From the NCBI RefSeq assembly GCF_035492295.1, contig NZ_DATJJK010000104.1, forward strand, positions 1 through 24,463: a DNA stretch of 24,463 nt, read 5' to 3'. Source of the DNA: Acidisoma sp035492295 (GTDB taxonomy: Bacteria > Pseudomonadota > Alphaproteobacteria > Acetobacterales > Acetobacteraceae). The notes beneath the pieces are model-generated. The model did not search any database, was not told where the DNA came from, and saw nothing but the letters and a program-made list of their open reading frames with translations. Position numbers and translations under genes: made by a program. The number at the start of each line of letters is the position of its first letter. Positions within the stretch are counted from its first letter, which is position 1. Below are positions 7,865 through 14,989 of the stretch, piece after piece.

Positions 7865-8646
7865 GCGCCCTCCATTGTCGCGTGAAGGGCGGCGGAGACG
7901 TGACGGCAATAGTCGTTATAGGCGCTCGTCAAGCGGAAATCCTCGCCGCGCGGATAGGGTTCCGTGATTTGGATATCATCCGTGATGCGACCGGGGCGCG
8001 CGCCCATGACAATGATGCGATTGGAGAGATAGACGGATTCGTAGACGCTGTGAGTGACGAAGATGACCGTCCAATTCTGGCCTGCCCACATGGAGAGAAG
8101 ATCGTCATTGAGGCGAAAACGGGTGATCTCGTCCAGCGCCGCGAAGGGCTCATCCATGAGCAGCACGGAGGGATTGGTGATGAGGCCGCGAGCGATGGAG
8201 ACGCGCATTTTCATGCCACCCGAGAGTTCGCGCGGATAGGCGCGGGCAAAATTCTCGAGGCCGACCTGGGCGAGGGCGGCCATGACGCGCGGCGTCGCCT
8301 CCCCGCGTGAGAGATGCTGGAGCTTCAAAGGAAGATAGACATTGTCGAAGACGGTCGCCCAGGGCATCAGCGTCGGCTCCTGAAAGACGAAGCCCAGGTT
8401 GCGCGCGCGCTCCGCGCCGTCCGGCCAGCCGATCCGCCCCTGGCTGACCTCGCCGAGACCGGCGATGAGACGCAGCAGCGTCGATTTGCCACAGCCCGAG
8501 GGGCCGAGAAGGCTGACGAATTCCGCGCGGCCAACGCTCAGGTTGACGTCCCTCAGCGCGACCGTGCCGTTGCCATAGGCCTTGGTGACCCCATCGAGGG
8601 TGATGATGGGCCGCGCGGCGGCCAGAACAGGGTCGAGGCTGTCCAT
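7861..8646 (-). CDS. ABC transporter ATP-binding protein (SsuB/TauB/ThiZ family)
   Basis: A 261-residue ATPase that powers the importer. Walker A is GPSGCGKST at 48-56, the Q-loop is FVFQEPTLMPW (Q89), the signature is LSGGMKMRV at 141-149, Walker B is VLLMDEPFAALD (D165, E166) and the switch histidine is H199 (VTHSVYE). The MPWATVFDNV segment is usual in the nitrate/taurine/sulfonate group. ATG 8646 is chosen because the longer frame starts with TTG inside the binding-protein gene. This leaves a 22-base gap after the binding-protein stop, although the ribosome site is weak. Confidence 0.92.
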   Translation of the reverse strand: MDSLDPVLAAARPIITLDGVTKAYGNGTVALRDVNLSVGRAEFVSLLGPSGCGKSTLLRLIAGLGEVSQGRIGWPDGAERARNLGFVFQEPTLMPWATVFDNVYLPLKLQHLSRGEATPRVMAALAQVGLENFARAYPRELSGGMKMRVSIARGLITNPSVLLMDEPFAALDEITRFRLNDDLLSMWAGQNWTVIFVTHSVYESVYLSNRIIVMGARPGRITDDIQITEPYPRGEDFRLTSAYNDYCRHVSAALHATMEGA

Positions 8647-8668
8647 GCTCAAGGTTGGCCGAGAATCC

Positions 8669-9682
8669 TCATTTCTGGGCAAGTCTCAGGCTCAGCGCCT
8701 TGTTCACGAAACGCAGCGTATAGGCTGCCTTGTAGTCGAGCCCCGCTGGATAGACGCCCTCCTTGGACATGACATCGAAGAAGTCCTTCCAGCGCGCATC
8801 CGTCATGGCGCCGATGCCGAGCTTGGCCGCGTCGCCGCCCTCGATCATGCCTTCTTTCTTCATGGTGGCGATGGCATAGGCGATGACGCCGTCACTCTCG
8901 TCCGGATCATCCCTCTCGATCAGCGCATCGGCGGGGGCCGGGTTGCCGTGCAGATAGTCGTACCAACCCTCGATGCTGGCATCGACGAATTTCTGCACCA
9001 CGTCCGGATGTTGGTCGATCATTTTCTCGGAGACCATCACCAGCGAGGCATAGGATGGATAGCCGTAATTCGCGAAGAGATAGACCTGTGGTTTGAAATG
9101 GCCCTGCTGTTCGACGAGATAGGGCTCGGACGAAATATACCCCTGCTGAATGGCGTCCTTGTTCACCAGGAAGGGCGCCATGTTGAAGGTGTAGGGGCGG
9201 ATCTGACTGTCGGTGAAGCCGTATTTGGCTTTGAGCCAGAGGAAGAAGTTGTTGGCGGCTGCGCCTGCGATCATCACGGGTTTGCCGCGGATATCGGCGA
9301 GACTTTTGATGTCGCTCCTTGGATGCGTCATCAGGCATTGCGGGTCCTTCTGCGACACCGCCATGACGGCGACGGCATGGGCGCCGGCCTGGACGAGGTT
9401 GAGCGGTCCGAAACTGTTGGAGCCGAGGGCGAAGTCTATGGCGCCAGCGGCGAGCAGCTGCATATTGTCGATGCTCGGCCCGCCCTGGCGGATGGTGACG
9501 TCCAACCCCGCCTTTTTGTACAGGCCGAGGGCGAGGGCTTCATAAAAGCCGCCATGCTCGGCCTCGGCCTTCCAGTCGGTAACGAAGGTGATTTTAGTGT
9601 CCGCCGCGAGGGCGCGGGATGCTGACAAGGCCAGGACGGCCGAGAGGGCAGACAAAGCGGCTCGGCGGAGTAGCTTGCGCAT
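8669..9682 (-). CDS. NMT1/THI5-like periplasmic substrate-binding protein
   Basis: A 337-residue solute-binding protein for the ABC importer. A Sec signal peptide covers about residues 1-26 (RRAALSALSAVLALSASRALA, cut before ADTK). The mature start TFVTDWKAEAEHGGFYEALALGLYKKAGLDV closely resembles ThiY/THI5-like proteins that bind pyrimidine precursors of thiamine, and IRQGGPSIDNMQLLAAGAIDFALG is typical of the NMT1 domain. A GGAGGA site stands directly before ATG 9682. It is the first gene of a six-gene minus-strand operon. A role in taking up a small N-heterocycle fits the CodA-like enzyme nearby, but the family also binds sulfonates, riboflavin and aromatics, so the ligand is inferred only. 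Confidence 0.88.
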   Translation of the reverse strand: MRKLLRRAALSALSAVLALSASRALAADTKITFVTDWKAEAEHGGFYEALALGLYKKAGLDVTIRQGGPSIDNMQLLAAGAIDFALGSNSFGPLNLVQAGAHAVAVMAVSQKDPQCLMTHPRSDIKSLADIRGKPVMIAGAAANNFFLWLKAKYGFTDSQIRPYTFNMAPFLVNKDAIQQGYISSEPYLVEQQGHFKPQVYLFANYGYPSYASLVMVSEKMIDQHPDVVQKFVDASIEGWYDYLHGNPAPADALIERDDPDESDGVIAYAIATMKKEGMIEGGDAAKLGIGAMTDARWKDFFDVMSKEGVYPAGLDYKAAYTLRFVNKALSLRLAQK

Positions 9683-9715
9683 CCAGATCCTCCTGCGTGA
9701 CGCAAGAGCCTCGCT

Positions 9716-9748
9716 CGATCGGCTTAAAATTTAAGCAAAAACCGATCG
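9716..9748. promoter_or_regulatory. Nested inverted repeat upstream of the importer operon
   Basis: An outer dyad CGATCGG (9716-9722) / CCGATCG (9742-9748) encloses an inner AT-rich dyad CTTAAA-A-TTTAAG (9723-9735). It lies 34 bases upstream of the binding-protein start, where a regulator would act. It has no U-tract, so it does not look like a terminator for the upstream PNPOx-like gene. It could be bound by the LysR protein or by a regulator outside the window. The symmetry is seen directly; its function is inferred. Confidence 0.4.
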
Positions 9749-9845
9749 GGCTATGCTCGTCACCTCAGAGCAGCATAAATCTTGGGCAGGCTTGAAGCAT
9801 CAAAATTTGCACATTCCGTTGCCTTTAAGAGAGCACTGCCCTGAG

Positions 9846-10523
9846 TTAGCGCAGGCGGCCGGAAGCAATGAGCGCCGCCAGCGATTCGGGCAGCGCGCAA
9901 TCCGGCGGCAGTTCCGGCGCCGCCTCGGCCGCAGCCAGTTGGGTTCGCATCGGAATGACGCCGGCCCAGACGGGAACATCGCGTTCCACCGCGTCTCCCG
10001 GCGCGCCGCTTCGGCATTTCACCGAGGCTTCGTCAATTTCCATCCAGAGAACAGAGGTTGCCTTTAGTTCCTGCGCCGTCATAGGCCGCAGCGTCTCCCA
10101 GCGGCCGGGAAAGAGCCCGTCGGTGAAGGCCCGCAGTGCCGCTTCGGCCTCCGCGGCATCGTCGATCAGATGCGCCGTGCCGAAGGCCATGACAGAGCGG
10201 TAATTGACCGAATGGTTGAAGGCCGAGCGGGCCAGAACGTAGCCGTCCATCAGGCTCACCGTGAGGCAGACGGGCATCGCCTCCGAGGCGCGGAGGAAGC
10301 GGCTGGCGGAGGAGCCGTGCCAATAGAGGCGATTTTCGTGCCGCCAATGAATGGTGGGCGTGACGTAAGGCGCACCGTCGATGACATAGCCGACATGGCA
10401 GAGCGGCGCGGCATCCAGCACGGCATAGACCGCTGCCTTGTCGTAGCTGCCACGGGGGTGGGAGCGGCGCACGCGGTTGCGCTCTGTGATGGGAAAGCTG
10501 CTGTCGGTCAGGGAATCGGGCAT
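9846..10523 (-). CDS. Pyridoxamine 5'-phosphate oxidase-family flavin-binding protein
   Basis: A 225-residue protein with the split beta-barrel (FMN-binding) fold. The barrel is recognisable in YDKAAVYAVLDAAPLCHVGYVIDGAPYV (about 26-53), THIHWRHENRLYWHGSSASR-like strands and CLTVSLMDGYVLARSAFNHSVNYRSVMAFG. This is the Pfam group of putative flavin-nucleotide-binding proteins, not canonical PdxH. ATG 10523 has a strong AAGGAG site 9 bases upstream; longer frames in the same phase run into the MocR gene on the other strand and are not real. It is divergent from the MocR regulator with an 86-base gap, a recurrent arrangement that suggests control by MocR and a link to B6 or flavin metabolism. 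Confidence 0.88.
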   Translation of the reverse strand: MPDSLTDSSFPITERNRVRRSHPRGSYDKAAVYAVLDAAPLCHVGYVIDGAPYVTPTIHWRHENRLYWHGSSASRFLRASEAMPVCLTVSLMDGYVLARSAFNHSVNYRSVMAFGTAHLIDDAAEAEAALRAFTDGLFPGRWETLRPMTAQELKATSVLWMEIDEASVKCRSGAPGDAVERDVPVWAGVIPMRTQLAAAEAAPELPPDCALPESLAALIASGRLR

Positions 10524-10579
10524 CGGGGTAGCTCCTTCGATACTCGCATCCTGCCCGCAATCCGGTATGGTGAAAAACG

Positions 10580-10608
10580 CCAGTTTCACAAAATCGGACA
10601 GACCAGTT
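10580..10608. promoter_or_regulatory. Direct repeat CCAGTT, candidate MocR operator
   Basis: Two copies of CCAGTT lie at 10580-10585 and 10603-10608, 23 bases apart, immediately before the MocR start. MocR/PdxR regulators are known to bind direct repeats in the divergent gap they share with a target gene. A short dyad TGAAA...TTTCA at 10571-10588 overlaps the first copy. The repeat is short and could be chance. Confidence 0.25.
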
Positions 10609-10609
10609 G

Positions 10610-12013
10610 ATGGCAGAGACGCAGATCGCGCCGGTGGCGCTGGACCGTGCGGCGGGCGATTTGGAAGGCCAGGTCTATCGAGCCTTGCGGGCTCGGATTC
10701 TGGGCGGCACGCTGGGGCCCGGCCAGGCGCTGCCCTCGACCCGCGGCTTGGCGACCGCCCTCGGCCTCGCGCGGTCCACCATCGTCGGCGCCTACGAGCG
10801 GCTGAAGGCGGAAGGATTTGCGGAGAGCGCGGTCGGACGTGCCACACGGGTCGCGGCGATCGCGCCGCCGCTCGGCGCTCATCCCCGCCAGGTGAGACCG
10901 GAGCGGGCAGCACGGGAGGAGCCGCTTCTGCCGCTGCGGCCGGGCGTGCCCGATCTTGCCTCCTTTCCCCGTGCCCTCTGGGGCCGGTTGCTCGCCGCGC
11001 GCGCCCGCCGCCTTGGCGCGGAGGATCTGGGTTATGGCGCGCCGCTCGGCCTGACGGCGTTGCGGGAGGCAATTCTGGCCCATATCGCCATCAGCCGCGG
11101 CGTGGTGGCGGAACCCGACCAGCTTTTTCTCTTTCCCTCGACACGGGCCGCGATCGGGTTGATCGCCCGCCTGGCACTCACGCCGGGACAATCGGCCTGG
11201 ATCGAAGAGCCGGCCTATCCCAGCGCCCAGCGCATCCTGGCCGAGGCTGGGGCGACGCTTCTCCCCATGCCCTGCGATGAGGCCGGCATCCGGGTCGACA
11301 CCGACGCGGTGCGGCCGCACCTCATCTACGTCACGCCCTCCCACCAATATCCGACCGGGGTGACGATGAGCCTCGCACGCCGTCTGGCCCTGCTGGAAGC
11401 TGCCTCCCGGCATGGCGCACTGATTCTGGAGGATGACTACGACAGCGAGTTCCAGTTCGACGGCAAGCCCATCGCCGCGCTGCAGGGGATCGATCGCGCC
11501 GGGGTGGTTGCCTACCTCGGCACCCTTTCCAAGGTCCTGGCCCCGGGGGTGCGGCTGTCCTATGCGGTGGTGCCGCGGAGCCTGGCCGAGCGACTGGGCA
11601 CGATGATCCAACTGCAGGGACTGGCGGTATCAATTCATGTCCAGTCGGCATTCCTGGAGTTTCTGCGCGAGGGGCATTTCCGCGCCCATATCCGCCGCAT
11701 GACGCCGCTCTATGCCGCCCGCATGGCGGCCTTCCGCGCGGCGGTTCAGGCGGCTTGCGGTGACGCGATCATGCCGGGCCCAGGCACTGGCGGGCTGCAG
11801 CTTGCCCTGTGGTTCCGCGATCCGACCTGCGATGACCGGGCAATCGCGGAGCGACTGCGCGGCGCGGGCTACGGGCCGCAGGCGCTTTCGGCCATGCATC
11901 TCGGCGCTGGGCGGCCAGGGTTGCTCTGCGGCATCGCAGGCCTCGCGCCCGACGGGACGGGAAGGGCGGCGCGGGCCATCGCCGAGGCCATGGGCGCCGT
12001 CACACTCGTCTGA
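10610..12013 (+). CDS. MocR/PdxR-type regulator (GntR wHTH fused to fold-type I aminotransferase domain)
   Basis: A 467-residue regulator. The GntR winged helix spans about 15-80 (ALPSTRGLATALGLARSTIVGAYERL). The aminotransferase-like effector domain begins near 105. Its PLP-binding lysine is K308 in GTLSKVLAPGVRLSY, and LEDDYDSEF (about 273-281) carries the aspartate that contacts the pyridine nitrogen. With these residues intact the protein should bind PLP and use it for sensing. ATG 10610 is preferred to a TTG one codon earlier. It is divergent from the PNPOx-like gene, its likely target. Its 3' end overlaps the convergent TetR gene by 14 bases. Confidence 0.92.
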   Translation: MAETQIAPVALDRAAGDLEGQVYRALRARILGGTLGPGQALPSTRGLATALGLARSTIVGAYERLKAEGFAESAVGRATRVAAIAPPLGAHPRQVRPERAAREEPLLPLRPGVPDLASFPRALWGRLLAARARRLGAEDLGYGAPLGLTALREAILAHIAISRGVVAEPDQLFLFPSTRAAIGLIARLALTPGQSAWIEEPAYPSAQRILAEAGATLLPMPCDEAGIRVDTDAVRPHLIYVTPSHQYPTGVTMSLARRLALLEAASRHGALILEDDYDSEFQFDGKPIAALQGIDRAGVVAYLGTLSKVLAPGVRLSYAVVPRSLAERLGTMIQLQGLAVSIHVQSAFLEFLREGHFRAHIRRMTPLYAARMAAFRAAVQAACGDAIMPGPGTGGLQLALWFRDPTCDDRAIAERLRGAGYGPQALSAMHLGAGRPGLLCGIAGLAPDGTGRAARAIAEAMGAVTLV

Positions 12014-12572
12014 GACCGTCGATCAGCACATCGATGAGACGCAGCGCGCTCGGCTGCCAGTCAGGCCCGGCGGAGCCGTAGGCGAAGCCGAACAGGGCGT
12101 GCAGCAGATCGAGCGGGGCGACATCCTCGCGGATCGCCCCTGCCGCCCGCGCGCGCGTGATCAGAAGTTCCACCGCCTCGGTGATCACCGGGCCGGAGGC
12201 GGCGTAAAGCTCGGTCGTGCCGCCGGCCATGGCATTGAGCGCAGGGGCGATGAGCTTCTTCGTCGCAATGTAGTCCACGAACAGCCGCATCCAGGCGCGC
12301 AACGCTTCGAGCGGCGGGTGGCTGCTGGACAATTCAGCCGCGGCAGCGGCCAATTGCTCAACCCCGCGGCGATAGACATCGGCCAGGATCGCGTCCCGGT
12401 TGGGGAAGTGCCGATAGAGCGTGCCAATACCGACGCCGGCGCGGCGGGCGATTTCTTCCAGGCTGATATCGGTTCCAGACTCGCTGAAAGCCGCCTTGGC
12501 GACCTCAAGAAGCTTCTCCCGGTTGCGCTGGCTGTCGGCGCGCGGCTTGCGGGTGGAGCAGAGGAATTTCAC
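12000..12572 (-). CDS. TetR-family transcriptional repressor
   Basis: A 190-residue repressor. The TetR helix-turn-helix is at about 36-57 (ISLEEIARRAGVGIGTLYRHFPNRDAIL). The C-terminal helical ligand domain (AWMRLFVDYIATKK onward) is typical of a common proteobacterial TetR/SDR pairing. The start chosen is GTG 12572, preceded by AAGGGAG at a good distance. Longer ATG starts would place coding sequence across two palindromic operators and the promoter, which is very unlikely. It is divergent from the short-chain dehydrogenase gene and probably represses both that gene and itself until an inducer binds. Confidence 0.9.
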   Translation of the reverse strand: MKFLCSTRKPRADSQRNREKLLEVAKAAFSESGTDISLEEIARRAGVGIGTLYRHFPNRDAILADVYRRGVEQLAAAAAELSSSHPPLEALRAWMRLFVDYIATKKLIAPALNAMAGGTTELYAASGPVITEAVELLITRARAAGAIREDVAPLDLLHALFGFAYGSAGPDWQPSALRLIDVLIDGLRRV

Positions 12573-12585
12573 GTCAAAATCTCCC

Positions 12586-12614
12586 TTGATAAACGGAGGA
12601 GTCCTCCGTATATA
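12586..12614 (+). promoter_or_regulatory. Sigma70-type promoter for the SDR gene
   Basis: TTGATA (12586-12591), a 17-base spacer, then TATATA (12609-12614). The spacer contains the first TetR palindrome. The match to the sigma70 consensus is unusually good for this GC-rich window, and the position fits transcription of the dehydrogenase starting near 12621. Confidence 0.6.
12594..12608. promoter_or_regulatory. TetR operator candidate 1 (CGGAG-N5-CTCCG)
   Basis: The palindrome CGGAG-GAGTC-CTCCG extends to perfect 8-base arms ACGGAGGA/TCCTCCGT at 12593-12609. It fills the spacer of the SDR promoter, so a bound repressor would block RNA polymerase. Size and symmetry are usual for TetR-family operators. 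Its neighbour at 12618-12632 has the same CGGAG/CTCCG arms. Confidence 0.7.
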
Positions 12615-12637
12615 AATCGGAGACATCCTCCGTTTAA
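12610..12637 (-). promoter_or_regulatory. Sigma70-type promoter for the TetR gene
   Basis: Read on the minus strand: TTAAAC (12637-12632), a 16-base spacer, then TTATAT (12615-12610). It shares its -10 bases with the SDR promoter running the other way, and its spacer holds operator 2. The two promoters therefore overlap and probably exclude each other. Confidence 0.5.
12618..12632. promoter_or_regulatory. TetR operator candidate 2 (CGGAG-N5-CTCCG)
   Basis: CGGAG-ACATC-CTCCG repeats the arm sequence and the 5-base centre spacing of operator 1. The two centres are 24 bases apart. It lies in the spacer of the TetR gene's own promoter, which suggests autorepression. Confidence 0.65.
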
Positions 12638-12736
12638 TCCATATCCACCCGCCGGGCAAAACCTTTGCCGGCGGCGGAAGAGAGGCGGCGGATGCATCAA
12701 CCGGGTCTCATCGAGACCGGACAAAAGGAGGCCATC

Positions 12737-13678
12737 ATGGCTCAGCAATTTGGAGCGACCTCGACGACGGATGACGTGCTCTCTGGCATCGACCTGACGG
12801 GCAAGCGTATTCTGGTGACCGGTGTTTCGGCGGGTCTGGGTGTCGAGACCGCGCGGGCGCTTGCCGCCCACGGTGCTGCGGTGATCGGCACCGTGCGCGA
12901 CGTGGAGAAGGGGCAGCACGCAACCGCCGGCATTCCCGGCATCACTCTGCTGCAGATGGATCTGGCGTCGCTGGCGAGCGTGCGCGCGGCGGCGGACAAG
13001 CTCGTGGCCGAGGGCAAGCCGCTGGATCTCATCATCGCCAATGCGGGTGTCATGGCCTGCCCCAAGAGCTTCACCGCCGACGGGTTCGAGATGCAGTTCG
13101 GGACCAATCATCTCGGCCACTTCGTCTTCGTCAATAGCATCGCCTCTCTACTGCAGGCCGGTGGGCGGCTGGTCAATCTCGCGTCCTCCGGCCATCGCTT
13201 TTCGGATGTTAACCTCGACGATCCGAATTTCGAGCAAACCGAATACACGCCCTTCGGCGCCTATGGCCGCTCCAAGACCGCGAATATCCTTTTCGCAGTG
13301 GAGTTCGACCGCCGGCACAAGGCGCGCGGCGTGCGCGCTGTGGCCGTGCATCCTGGCGGCATCCAGACCGAACTCGGCCGTCATCTCGGTGACGATGTGC
13401 TCGCGGGGCTCGTTGCGCAGCTCAACGAGAACAACCGCGCGGCCGGGCTGCCGCCGTTCCAGTGGAAAACCATCCCGCAGGGCGCGGCGACCTCCGTCTG
13501 GGCGGGTGTCCGCGCATCCGCGGACGAAGTCGGCGGCCTCTACTGCGAGGATTGCCATGTGGCCGAGCCCGAGAACAACGACCAGGCGATGCGCGGCGTG
13601 CGCGCCTATGCGCTCGACCCGGACAACGCCCGCGCATTGTGGGCGAAGAGCGAGGCGATGGTAGGCGAGCGCTTCTGA
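12737..13678 (+). CDS. Short-chain dehydrogenase/reductase (retinol dehydrogenase/WWOX-like)
   Basis: A 313-residue NAD(P)-dependent oxidoreductase. The cofactor glycine motif is TGVSAGLG (28-35), the NAG motif is at 102-104, the catalytic serine lies in NLASSGHRF (150/151) and the active Y176-x3-K180 is in YGRSK. FGTNHLGHFVF is characteristic of the retinol dehydrogenase-like subgroup. Start ATG 12737 has a perfect AAGGAGG site (12725-12731); an upstream in-frame extension lacks one. It is regulated by the divergent TetR protein. These TetR/SDR units commonly respond to aldehydes, ketones or xenobiotics, but no substrate can be named. Confidence 0.92.
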   Translation: MAQQFGATSTTDDVLSGIDLTGKRILVTGVSAGLGVETARALAAHGAAVIGTVRDVEKGQHATAGIPGITLLQMDLASLASVRAAADKLVAEGKPLDLIIANAGVMACPKSFTADGFEMQFGTNHLGHFVFVNSIASLLQAGGRLVNLASSGHRFSDVNLDDPNFEQTEYTPFGAYGRSKTANILFAVEFDRRHKARGVRAVAVHPGGIQTELGRHLGDDVLAGLVAQLNENNRAAGLPPFQWKTIPQGAATSVWAGVRASADEVGGLYCEDCHVAEPENNDQAMRGVRAYALDPDNARALWAKSEAMVGERF

Positions 13679-13716
13679 GCTTTGCCAGACCAGACGCCGT
13701 CGGATAGGGCGGCGTG

Positions 13717-14967
13717 CTAACGGTAACGGGCGATGGCGTAGTCCGCGGGCGAGAGATCTGTTTTCTCGCCCGCGATGACCTGGGCGATGTGGCGTGCGGA
13801 ACCGCAGCTCATTGTCCAACCCAGCGTGCCATGGCCGGTATTGAGATAAAGGCCGCGGATATGGGTGGCGCCGATGACCGGCGTGCCGTCCGGGGTCATT
13901 GGCCGCAGGCCCGACCAGAAGCTTGCCTTTGACAGGTCCCCGCCGGGAAAGAGATCGCTCACCGAATGTTCCAGCGTGCGGCGGCGCGCCGTGGGCAGGT
14001 CGGTCGTGAAGCCCGAAATCTCGGCCATTCCGCCGACGCGGATACGATCCCCAAGCCGCGTGATGGCAATCTTGTAGCTCTCGTCCATCACCGTCGATTC
14101 CGGCGCGCGGGCGGCGTCGGTGATCGGGATCGTCAGCGAATAGCCCTTCACGGGGTAGACCGGCAGCTTGATTCCGAAATTGCGCAGCAGGAAGGGCGAG
14201 TAGCTGCCGAGGCAGACCACGACGGCGTCGGTCGGGATCGGCACCTTGTTGGTCGCGACCGATTCCACCTTTCCCGCGCTCGTCACAATGGTTTTGACGG
14301 TCGTGCCATAGCGGAAGGTGACGCCGAGGGCGCGGGCCTTTTCGGCAAGGCCGACGGTGAACTTGTAGCAGTCTCCAGTCTCGTCCTTGGGCGTCAACAA
14401 CCCGCCCTTGATCTTTTCCCGCACATGGGCGAGCGCCGGCTCTACCCGGATGCAGCCTTCTGGATCCAGCACCTCATAGGGAATGCCGTCAGCCGCCAGG
14501 GCCTTCACATCCTTGGCCGAAGCCTCCCGCTGATCATCCGTGCGGAAAAGCTGCAGTGTGCCCTGCATGCGCTCGTCATAGGCGATGCCAGTCTCGGCGC
14601 GCACGTCGGCCAAAGCCTCTCGGCTGAGATCGGCCATGCGCAGCATGCGGCCCTTGTTGACCGCGTAACGCGGCCCTGAGCAGTTGGCGAGCATCCTGAG
14701 GAGCCAGGACAGCATGGCCCAGTCCGGCTTGGGCCGCAGGATGAGCGGGGCATGCTCCATAAACAACCATTTCAGCGCCTTCTGCGGAACGCCGGGCGCG
14801 GCCCAGGGGCCGCAATAGCCGAAGGAGACCTCACCCGCATTGCCAAAACTGGTTTCCAGCGCCGGGCCGCTCTGACGGTCGACGACGGTGACCGCGTGGC
14901 CGGCTTTCGCCAGCTGATAGGCGGTGGTGACACCCACGACGCCGGCGCCGAGAACGGTGATCTTCAT
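13717..14967 (-). CDS. dadA: D-amino acid dehydrogenase (DadA)
   Basis: A 416-residue membrane-associated flavoprotein that oxidises D-amino acids, chiefly D-alanine, to the 2-oxo acid and ammonia and passes electrons to the quinone pool. The N-terminal FAD-binding motif is GAGVVGVTTAYQLAKAGHAVTVVDR (7-31). Signature DadA segments follow: ETSFGNAGEVSFGYCGPWAAPGVP (about 38-61), PVKGYSLTIP, and near the end GLRPMTPDGTPVIGATHIRGLYLNTGHGTLGWTMS. The length matches the family (about 415-435). It starts 22 bases after the racemase stop, so the two genes form an operon that feeds L- and D-alanine to pyruvate. Confidence 0.95.
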   Translation of the reverse strand: MKITVLGAGVVGVTTAYQLAKAGHAVTVVDRQSGPALETSFGNAGEVSFGYCGPWAAPGVPQKALKWLFMEHAPLILRPKPDWAMLSWLLRMLANCSGPRYAVNKGRMLRMADLSREALADVRAETGIAYDERMQGTLQLFRTDDQREASAKDVKALAADGIPYEVLDPEGCIRVEPALAHVREKIKGGLLTPKDETGDCYKFTVGLAEKARALGVTFRYGTTVKTIVTSAGKVESVATNKVPIPTDAVVVCLGSYSPFLLRNFGIKLPVYPVKGYSLTIPITDAARAPESTVMDESYKIAITRLGDRIRVGGMAEISGFTTDLPTARRRTLEHSVSDLFPGGDLSKASFWSGLRPMTPDGTPVIGATHIRGLYLNTGHGTLGWTMSCGSARHIAQVIAGEKTDLSPADYAIARYR

Positions 14968-14989
14968 GACAGGTCCAAAGGTCAGGGTT

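Noticed and set aside
8582..9625. 347-codon frame opposite the binding-protein gene
   Set aside because: The minus-strand gene has a signal peptide, a ribosome site and family motifs; this frame has none.
10524..11072. Upstream extension of the PNPOx-like gene across the MocR start
   Set aside because: The extra residues are Pro/Arg-rich junk antisense to the MocR coding region, and a strong AAGGAG site supports ATG 10523.
12573..12659. Longer TetR protein starting at upstream ATGs
   Set aside because: It would translate through two palindromic operators and both promoters; GTG 12572 has a good ribosome site.
13694..13715. Hairpin ACGCCG/CGGCGT between the SDR and dadA stops as a terminator
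   Set aside because: The stem is short (6 pairs), the loop is 10 bases and there is no U-tract in either direction. It may still slow transcription, but I do not call it.
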